From JAZFYD01 sp036443405 (GTDB lineage: Bacteria; Planctomycetota; PLA2): a DNA stretch of 10,132 bases. The stretch lies in contig JAZFYD010000236.1 in assembly GCA_036443405.1 (NCBI GenBank), positions 1-10,132 on the forward strand. The letters run 5' to 3'. Position 1 is the first letter of the stretch. The number at the start of each line of letters is the position of its first letter. The notes under the pieces are model-generated. The model was not told the origin of the DNA. It saw nothing but the letters and a program-made list of their open reading frames with translations, and did no database searches. This document shows positions 1-4,596 of the stretch, in pieces. The position numbers were made by a program, and so were the translations under genes.

Positions 1-22
1 ACCCAATGCCGCACTCAGCCGA

Positions 23-51
23 CATAAGTCAAGGTTTGCAAGTGACTTATG
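23..51. repeat. 9-bp perfect inverted repeat, possible hairpin
   Basis: CATAAGTCA (23-31) and TGACTTATG (43-51) are exact inverse complements around an 11-nt loop. The arms are AT-rich in an otherwise GC-rich window, which makes a chance match less likely. The element lies about 60 bp beyond the stop codon of the minus-strand membrane protein gene. It could be a transcription terminator stem, although no clear T-run follows, an operator, or the edge of a dispersed repeat. What lies left of the window is not visible. Confidence 0.5.
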
Positions 52-114
52 ATGGTTCTCGGGGGATCCTGGAACCGTTCGAGGCGGGGGGTATTGGCCT
101 CTGGGGGGGGGCGG
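52..114. other. G-tract-rich intergenic stretch
   Basis: The plus strand carries runs of G at 61-65 (5), 86-91 (6) and 103-111 (9), just downstream of the stop codon of the minus-strand gene at 115. GAGGC (81-85) and GCCTC (97-101) could also pair as a weak 5-bp stem. The G runs could form a G-quadruplex on the plus strand. No coding sequence is supported here. Confidence 0.4.
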
Positions 115-555
115 TTACTCGGGGTCTTCGTCGTCGCCGATGAGGCCGGCTAGGCGGAGTCCCGCGTAGGCCATGCCGATCACGCCGGCGAGCATCACGA
201 AGCCCCACGGGTTTTGCAGCGCCTGAATCACGAGGCCGCCGGCGGGCAGCAGCGCGAGGATCATCATCGCGCGCGCCTCGTGCGCCTTGGGCAGCACGCG
301 CACGTGCAACGCCCGCAAAACGATCAGGATCATCGCGCCGACCGCGCCCGCGAACGCGAGCACGCCGTGCCACGTTCCGAAGACCGCGCTCCAGGGCAGG
401 TTCTTGTCGAACAGGAAGCCGATCAGCACAGCGCCGCACGCAGCGCCAAGGACCTTCTGCGTTCCGTCGAGCCGCCACAGGGAAGTCCACAGGTCGCGAT
501 CGACCTTTTTCCCGGAACCCTTCGCTTCCGCGGCGTGTGACTCGGCCTCGTTCAT
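115..555 (-). CDS. Small four-helix inner-membrane protein, unknown function
   Basis: I do not recognise the family. The 146-residue product has a charged, soluble N-terminus (about residues 1-33, with Glu, Lys and Asp) followed by four hydrophobic segments at roughly 34-49, 57-80, 97-113 and 118-139, and ends in an acidic tail (DDEDPE). This predicts a small polytopic inner-membrane protein with no obvious catalytic motif. No cleavable signal peptide is visible. The ATG at 553-555 has only a weak GAG directly upstream, so the start is less certain than the reading frame. The hydrophobic periodicity supports the frame over the overlapping arginine-rich frames. The gene lies 64 bp downstream of the rRNA methyltransferase gene on the same strand and may be co-transcribed with it, but nothing in the sequence links the functions. 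Confidence 0.65.
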   Translation of the reverse strand: MNEAESHAAEAKGSGKKVDRDLWTSLWRLDGTQKVLGAACGAVLIGFLFDKNLPWSAVFGTWHGVLAFAGAVGAMILIVLRALHVRVLPKAHEARAMMILALLPAGGLVIQALQNPWGFVMLAGVIGMAYAGLRLAGLIGDDEDPE

Positions 556-619
556 CTCAAAAACCGGCTCTTTCGACCTCTACGGTAAACGGAACGGTTG
601 CGGATCGAGCGGGGGAAAC

Positions 620-1804
620 TCACTCCACGCACACCAAAAGGAACTTCAGGTACCGGCCCTCGGGGCACGTTGCGAGCACCGGATGGTCCGGAGCCTGGCC
701 GCCGCGGTGCAGGATCCTGGCGTGGCGGCCGAGATCGTATGCTGCGTCGCGAACCGTCTGCTCGAACTCCTCGACGTTCACCGCGCCCGAACAGGACGAC
801 GCCGCGAGCAGGCCGCCGGGCTCGACCAGCCGCATCGCCCGCAGGTGCAGATCGCGATACGCGGAAAGAGCCCGCGAGACGTCACGTTTGGACGGGGCGA
901 ACTTCGGCGGATCGGACACCACGATGTCGAAGCGCCGGCCGGCCTCGTGCAGCCGGTTCAGGGCGCTCTTCACATCGTCGCGCTCGAAACGCACCTGCCG
1001 CACGTTGTTCAGCATCGCGTTGTCGACGGCGTTGGCAAGGGACGGCCCCGAAGAGTCGATGCCCAGCACCTCCCGCGCGCCGTTCGCAGCGGCGTAGAGC
1101 GCGAACCCGCCGGTGTACGTGTGCAGATCGAGCACCCGGCGTCCGCGCGCGAGCCGGCCGATGTACTCGCGGTTGTCACGTTGGTCGGTGTAGAAGCCGG
1201 TCTTCTGCCCCGCGCCGAGGATCACGCGGAAGCGCACGCCGTGTTCGTTGATCTCGGGCGGACTCTCCGGCGCCGTTCCGCGAAGCAATCCGGGTGCGTC
1301 CGGCAGACCTTCGTGTTTGGCCGCGCTCTTGTCCGGCGCCGCGAAGATCGCGCGCGGTTTTTCGAGCTCCTCGAGCGTGTCGAGGATCACCTCGCGGTGG
1401 CGGTGCATGCCGGCGGTCGAAAACTGCACGACCAAGTGGTTTGCGAATTGATCGACGATCAGGCCGGGCAGCAGATCACCTTCGCTGTGCACGAGGCGGT
1501 ACGCATCCGTGACGACGGACAGGTCAAGCGTCTCCCGCCGCAATTTGGCTGCGCGCTCGATCCGCGCCCCAAAGAACTCGCAGTCGGGTTCGATCCGTTC
1601 CGCGCGATCCAAGACACGCACGCTGATCTTCGAGCGCGGGCTGAAAAAACCGCAGCCGATGCCGCGGCCGGAAGCGTCCTGAACCGAGACGAGTTCGCCG
1701 GCCTCCGGATCCCCCTCGACGCGTTCGATGGAGTCGCGAAACACCCACGGATGCCCGCGCCAGAGCGGCTTTGCGCGGCCTTTTCGAATCACGACGGTCC
1801 CCAT
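620..1804 (-). CDS. rlmI: Class I SAM-dependent 23S rRNA m5C methyltransferase, RlmI family
   Basis: This enzyme is predicted to transfer a methyl group from S-adenosylmethionine to carbon 5 of a cytosine in 23S rRNA (C1962 in Escherichia coli), acting in the cytoplasm on the large subunit. The N-terminal part (about 1-75, starting with the RKGRAKPLWRGHPWVF segment) matches the PUA RNA-binding domain of the family. A linker domain follows, then the Rossmann methyltransferase domain. Visible motifs are GQKTGFYTDQR (199-209), the SAM-binding VLDLHTYTGGF (224-234), SDPPKF (297-302) and SCSG (337-340), whose Cys338 is the likely catalytic nucleophile. The end CPEGRYLKF (380-388) is also typical. 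Its 394 residues are close to E. coli RlmI (396), so it looks intact. The ATG at 1802-1804 has no strong Shine-Dalgarno. It diverges from the lipoprotein gene across 97 bp. A related family member with another rRNA target cannot be excluded. Confidence 0.92.
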   Translation of the reverse strand: MGTVVIRKGRAKPLWRGHPWVFRDSIERVEGDPEAGELVSVQDASGRGIGCGFFSPRSKISVRVLDRAERIEPDCEFFGARIERAAKLRRETLDLSVVTDAYRLVHSEGDLLPGLIVDQFANHLVVQFSTAGMHRHREVILDTLEELEKPRAIFAAPDKSAAKHEGLPDAPGLLRGTAPESPPEINEHGVRFRVILGAGQKTGFYTDQRDNREYIGRLARGRRVLDLHTYTGGFALYAAANGAREVLGIDSSGPSLANAVDNAMLNNVRQVRFERDDVKSALNRLHEAGRRFDIVVSDPPKFAPSKRDVSRALSAYRDLHLRAMRLVEPGGLLAASSCSGAVNVEEFEQTVRDAAYDLGRHARILHRGGQAPDHPVLATCPEGRYLKFLLVCVE

Positions 1805-1831
1805 GTGAGGCGCAGTCTAGCAAGCGCGGGA

Positions 1832-1859
1832 TTGAGCCGCGCCGCCTCCCGACGATAAG
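1832..1859 (+). promoter_or_regulatory. Weak candidate promoter for the lipoprotein gene
   Basis: TTGAGC (1832-1837) and GATAAG (1854-1859) are separated by 16 bp and each matches four of six bases of the sigma-70 consensus. The position between divergent genes is sensible. A start point about 7 bp after the -10 would leave only a very short leader before the mini-ORF ribosome site at 1866. This is inference from a loose match. Confidence 0.2.
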
Positions 1860-1875
1860 CACCGCGGAGAACGGA

Positions 1876-1905
1876 ATGACGCGGTACTCGGATTCGAGAC
1901 TGTGA
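1876..1905 (+). CDS. Nine-codon mini-ORF overlapping the lipoprotein start
   Basis: GGAG at 1866-1869 lies six bases before an ATG at 1876. That ATG opens a nine-codon frame (MTRYSDSRL) whose TGA stop at 1903-1905 overlaps the GTG start of the lipoprotein gene at 1902. The mini-ORF has a better ribosome binding site than the lipoprotein itself. It could therefore act as a translational feeder, with ribosomes terminating at 1905 and re-initiating at the overlapping GTG. It may equally be chance, since short frames are common. No rare-codon or attenuator pattern is evident. Confidence 0.3.
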   Translation: MTRYSDSRL

Positions 1906-2288
1906 AGAGACTTCTGACCCTGACGATCGCCGCGGCGCTCTTGGGAGCGTGCGCGAGCCGCAAGGCACTGACCATGCCGGAGCCGGTGACGCTTGCCAGC
2001 GCGCCGAAGGTCGTGCCCGCCGGTCACGTGATGGTGCCGCACCTCGTCGCTTACCCCGACAGCGACGTGTCGTGCGTGACCAACGCGGGCCGCCACTGCT
2101 ACGTTCTGAAGGGAACGTACTACCGTTTCCTGGGCGGCAACTGGTTCTACGCAACGCTGCTTGCCGGACCGTGGACCTTCATCGAGATGAAGTACGTGCC
2201 CGAGGATATCTTCCGCGTGCACGGGCAACTCCCGCCCGGCGTGGATTCCATCGAGGAGCGCGACCTTCCGGGCATCTCGGAAGAGTAG
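1902..2288 (+). CDS. Small secreted lipoprotein, unknown function
   Basis: The 128-residue product begins with a basic MKR, a hydrophobic stretch and a lipobox L14-G15-A16-C17. It should be exported by Sec, lipid-modified on Cys17 and cleaved by lipoprotein signal peptidase, leaving a mature domain of about 112 residues. The mature part contains two cysteines eight residues apart (C58 and C66) that could form a disulfide outside the cytoplasm. An aromatic-rich segment follows (71-100: GTYYRFL, NWFYATLLAGPW). The W-x-Y...GPW pattern recalls small lipoproteins of unknown function, but I cannot name the family. The start is GTG at 1902, chosen because it gives a complete signal peptide. Its own Shine-Dalgarno is weak (GGA at 1890-1892), and a mini-ORF with a stronger site ends at this codon. 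It is convergent with the HEAT-repeat gene across a repeat-filled gap. Confidence 0.78.
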   Translation: MKRLLTLTIAAALLGACASRKALTMPEPVTLASAPKVVPAGHVMVPHLVAYPDSDVSCVTNAGRHCYVLKGTYYRFLGGNWFYATLLAGPWTFIEMKYVPEDIFRVHGQLPPGVDSIEERDLPGISEE

Positions 2289-2332
2289 CGCGCCGTCGCG
2301 CCCTCAGAGTGGATCGCCGAGCGGCACGAACA

Positions 2333-2346
2333 GCGCCTAGCGGCGC
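2333..2346. repeat. GC-rich stem-loop in convergent intergenic region
   Basis: GCGCC (2333-2337) and GGCGC (2342-2346) pair around a TAGC loop, 45 bp after the lipoprotein stop codon. Without a following T-run it is not a classical intrinsic terminator, but in this convergent gap it could slow transcription from either side. Confidence 0.3.
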
Positions 2347-2347
2347 G

Positions 2348-2382
2348 TCAACGGAGTGAGACCGCGGGAGTGAGCCAGCTAG
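2348..2382. repeat. Divergent outer copy of the palindromic repeat
   Basis: This segment begins with TCAACGG and ends with TGAGCCAGCTAG, the same edges as the three hairpin copies to its right. Its interior is different and contains GGAGTGAG twice (2353-2360 and 2367-2374). It is best read as a degenerate or variant member of the same repeat family. Confidence 0.45.
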
Positions 2383-2386
2383 ACGC

Positions 2387-2485
2387 TTCAACGGCGTAAG
2401 CCGTTGAGCCAGCAACTCGGAACGGCGTCAGCCGTTGAGCCAGCTAATGTCGCTTCAACGGCGTCAGCCGTTGAGCCAACTAATA
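2387..2485. repeat. Three tandem copies of a short palindromic hairpin repeat
   Basis: Copy 1 (2388-2407) is TCAACGGC-GTAA-GCCGTTGA with 8-bp arms. Copy 2 (2421-2436) is AACGGC-GTCA-GCCGTT with 6-bp arms. Copy 3 (2455-2474) is TCAACGGC-GTCA-GCCGTTGA with 8-bp arms. Centres are 31 and 36 bp apart, and each copy is followed by a tail close to GAGCCAGCTAA. The loops differ at one base (GTAA or GTCA). The array lies between convergent genes, and the tail of copy 3 contains the reverse complement of the HEAT-repeat stop codon (2480-2482). It may work as a two-way terminator or mRNA-stabilising hairpin, or be a REP-like dispersed element. Spacing is too short and irregular for CRISPR. Confidence 0.85.
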
Positions 2486-4411
2486 CAGCCGGATCAGCTC
2501 GTTCGTCGCGACGGTTGTCGCGAAGTAGTTGAAGTCGGCGTCGAGGTCGAACAGCGGATCGGTTTCGCGGTCGTCGCCCAGCAAACCGAGCGCGACACAT
2601 GCGAACTCGCGCACGATGCCCGCGCGCGTGCGATCGCCGGCGATCTCGATCAACGGCTTCACCGAACCCGGGCTGCCCAGATGGCCGAGGGCCAGGATCG
2701 TCCGTTCCACCATCCGGTCGGAGCCGCCCTTCTCCAGCATCTTCAGGAGTACCGGTGCGGTGCTGCGGCGGCCGAGCAGGCCGAGAGCGAGCGCGGCGTC
2801 CCCGACGAGATCGCGGTGGCCCTCCTTCAGGACCTCGAAGAGCGCCTTGTCCACCTTGGGGTTGCCACGCCCCATGATGCCGAGCGCCTGAATCGCAGCG
2901 CCCTTCGCTTTGGCGTTGAGCCGTTTGCTGCTCACGCGTTCGAGCAGAACCTCGGTTGCCTCGGTGGCGCGCGCCAGACCAAGCGACAAGCTCAATGCGG
3001 AGGCGAGTTCGATTTCTTTCGTCTTCGACATCTCCTCGAGTAGGAACCGCCCGATCTTCTCGTGGTTTTCGCGATCGGTGCTGCGTGCCGCGATGCCGAG
3101 TGCGAGTGCCGCGAACGGTCGCACGGCCGGGGCGCCGCCCTTGTCGACGAGTTCCATCAGGCGCCGAATCGCCAACGGTTCCTTCGCGCCGCCGAGTGCG
3201 AGCGCGCAAAAACCGCGGAGCAGCGGATCGGAGGACTTCTCGAGCGACCGCAGAAGCGGTCGCTTCGCGGTCTTGAGCAGATCGTCGCTGAGCCCGGTCC
3301 GGAGCCAGCGGCCGAGCGCCATTGCGCACGCGCGGCGGGTCTGCAGCGGCGTGCTGCGCGAGGACATGATCTTCGCGATCGTCCGAACCGCGTAAGGGTC
3401 GCCCGCGCGGCCGAGCGCCAAGACGACGTGCGAGCGGCCGACATCGCTCAGGCGTTGGCGATGAAACGTTCCGGTCTTGGCGATCCGGGTCAACTCGGGG
3501 GTCGCCATCGGTTCGCCGGAGAGCCCGCACGCAAAGGCGACGTGCGCCCCTTCATCCGAGCTGCGCACCCGCTTGCTGCACCGTCCGAGCAGAGTCATCA
3601 GGAGCGCGTTGTCGTCGCGCGCCCGCATGCCTGCGGCAAAGATGCCGAACGCCCGCGCGCGCTGCGAGAGAAACGTCTCCTGCTCGATGTTGTAGTCGAG
3701 GAACGCGCGCGTCGCCTTCTTGATCTCGGCCGACTCGATCCTGTCGAGAATGCCGAGGCCCAGCGCGGCGCCCTCGTGCACGTCCGACGGCTGGCGCTTG
3801 TCGGACAGCAGTCGCACGAACGTGACCGCGTCGGAGTCGTCGCCGACGCGCCCCAACGCGATGAGCGCCGAGGCACGCAACGTGTTGTTCTTGCCGTGGA
3901 GCGCAATGACCCGCAGCGCCTTGCGGATGGCCTCCTTGTCCTTTGCGGCCGTCTCGTGATCCTGCTCTCGCTTGCCCGTCACTTCGCCCGCTTCGCGCAG
4001 CAATCCGCGCAGTCCGATCAGCCGTTCGCGGTTGTACTCCCACCAGACGCGCCAGGAACGGTCCGCGTAGGAGACACGCGCCGTGCGCCCGTCTTTGCGG
4101 GTCCGCGGACGGGGTGGGCGGATGGGATTGGGGGTCGGGGTGCTGGGCGTGGTCGGACGTCCGTCGGGGATCGGCGGAGGCGTCGGCGGTTTGTCCCCCG
4201 GTGTCGGCGGCCCGGGCAGGGGCCTGGGCGGCTCCGGCGGCGGCGGCGGCTCCGGGATCGGATCCATCGGCGGCGGCGGTTCTTGGGGCGGCGGATCCGG
4301 TTCCGGCGGCGGCGTCGTGGACCCGTGGCCGAATGCGAGGGCCGAACCGAAGACGCCGCACGCGAGCGCGAGGATGAGCTTCTTCGTGGAAAACGTGCGG
4401 TTGCTCGACAT
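2480..4411 (-). CDS. Exported HEAT-repeat protein with proline-rich linker
   Basis: The 643-residue product starts with a Sec-type signal peptide (basic STKK, hydrophobic core, probable cleavage after A24-L-A26). A very proline-rich linker spans about 33-105. A segment with several tryptophans follows (RSWRVWWEYNRERL, 118-131), then HEAT/PBS-lyase-like helical repeats from about 160 to the end, marked by recurring ALALGxxG turns (for example 183-190, 331-337, 404-408, 435-439, 541-547, 573-579, 607-612). Such repeats form superhelical scaffolds for protein contacts. No catalytic domain is visible, so a structural or adaptor role outside the cytoplasm is the reasonable inference. The start at 4411 is chosen over longer in-frame options because it begins a signal peptide, has AGGG just upstream, and avoids overlapping the next gene. 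The W-WW-N segment resembles HEAT proteins I associate with planctomycetes. The cellular partner is unknown. Confidence 0.88.
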   Translation of the reverse strand: MSSNRTFSTKKLILALACGVFGSALAFGHGSTTPPPEPDPPPQEPPPPMDPIPEPPPPPEPPRPLPGPPTPGDKPPTPPPIPDGRPTTPSTPTPNPIRPPRPRTRKDGRTARVSYADRSWRVWWEYNRERLIGLRGLLREAGEVTGKREQDHETAAKDKEAIRKALRVIALHGKNNTLRASALIALGRVGDDSDAVTFVRLLSDKRQPSDVHEGAALGLGILDRIESAEIKKATRAFLDYNIEQETFLSQRARAFGIFAAGMRARDDNALLMTLLGRCSKRVRSSDEGAHVAFACGLSGEPMATPELTRIAKTGTFHRQRLSDVGRSHVVLALGRAGDPYAVRTIAKIMSSRSTPLQTRRACAMALGRWLRTGLSDDLLKTAKRPLLRSLEKSSDPLLRGFCALALGGAKEPLAIRRLMELVDKGGAPAVRPFAALALGIAARSTDRENHEKIGRFLLEEMSKTKEIELASALSLSLGLARATEATEVLLERVSSKRLNAKAKGAAIQALGIMGRGNPKVDKALFEVLKEGHRDLVGDAALALGLLGRRSTAPVLLKMLEKGGSDRMVERTILALGHLGSPGSVKPLIEIAGDRTRAGIVREFACVALGLLGDDRETDPLFDLDADFNYFATTVATNELIRLY

Positions 4412-4457
4412 AACCCTATGGATAGACCGCCTCGGGCCGGTTTTCGGACGCGCCTTT

Positions 4458-4514
4458 CGGGAATCCGTCCGTTTCGGCCATCCTGCGGAGGTCTTCGCGG
4501 ATCCGGGAATCCGT
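4458..4514. repeat. Two 11-bp direct repeats upstream of the HEAT-repeat gene
   Basis: CGGGAATCCGT occurs at 4458-4468 and again at 4504-4514, 46 bp apart, in the 185-bp gap between the molybdoenzyme stop codon and the HEAT-repeat start. The second copy abuts a TATAAA element on the minus strand. Paired sites near a candidate promoter fit a regulator-binding role, but no regulator is identified. Confidence 0.4.
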
Positions 4515-4546
4515 TTATACCCGGTTTCGAATGGGCGGTTCGTCAA
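4514..4546 (-). promoter_or_regulatory. Candidate promoter for the HEAT-repeat gene
   Basis: On the minus strand TTGACG (4546-4541) and TATAAA (4519-4514) resemble -35 and -10 elements. Their 21-bp spacing is longer than the preferred 17, so only one of them may be used. A start here would give a leader of roughly 100 nt. The TATAAA is an AT-rich island in GC-rich sequence, which is the main reason to list it. Confidence 0.3.
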
Positions 4547-4596
4547 ACCCGTTGGGTGCGCCCGCGGGTTGCCTAGTGTCCGACGGAGCCCCGTTT

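Noticed and set aside
287..1858. 523-residue plus-strand open frame opposite the rRNA methyltransferase
   Set aside because: It lies antisense to a gene with clear family motifs, has low-complexity Arg/Ala/His-rich composition and no recognisable domain. Long antisense frames are common at this GC content.
2387..2485. Possible CRISPR array
   Set aside because: There are three hairpin copies of under 25 bp with only 10-20 bp between them and conserved tails, no unique spacers of usual size, and no cas genes.
2388..3530. 380-residue minus-strand frame running through the hairpin repeats
   Set aside because: It is another frame of the HEAT-repeat gene. Its C-terminal repetition simply translates the palindromic repeats.
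3062..4576. 504-residue plus-strand open frame opposite the HEAT-repeat gene
   Set aside because: Its composition is Arg/Gly-rich and its C-terminal part is the antisense of the proline-codon linker. The minus-strand frame has a signal peptide and regular HEAT repeats.
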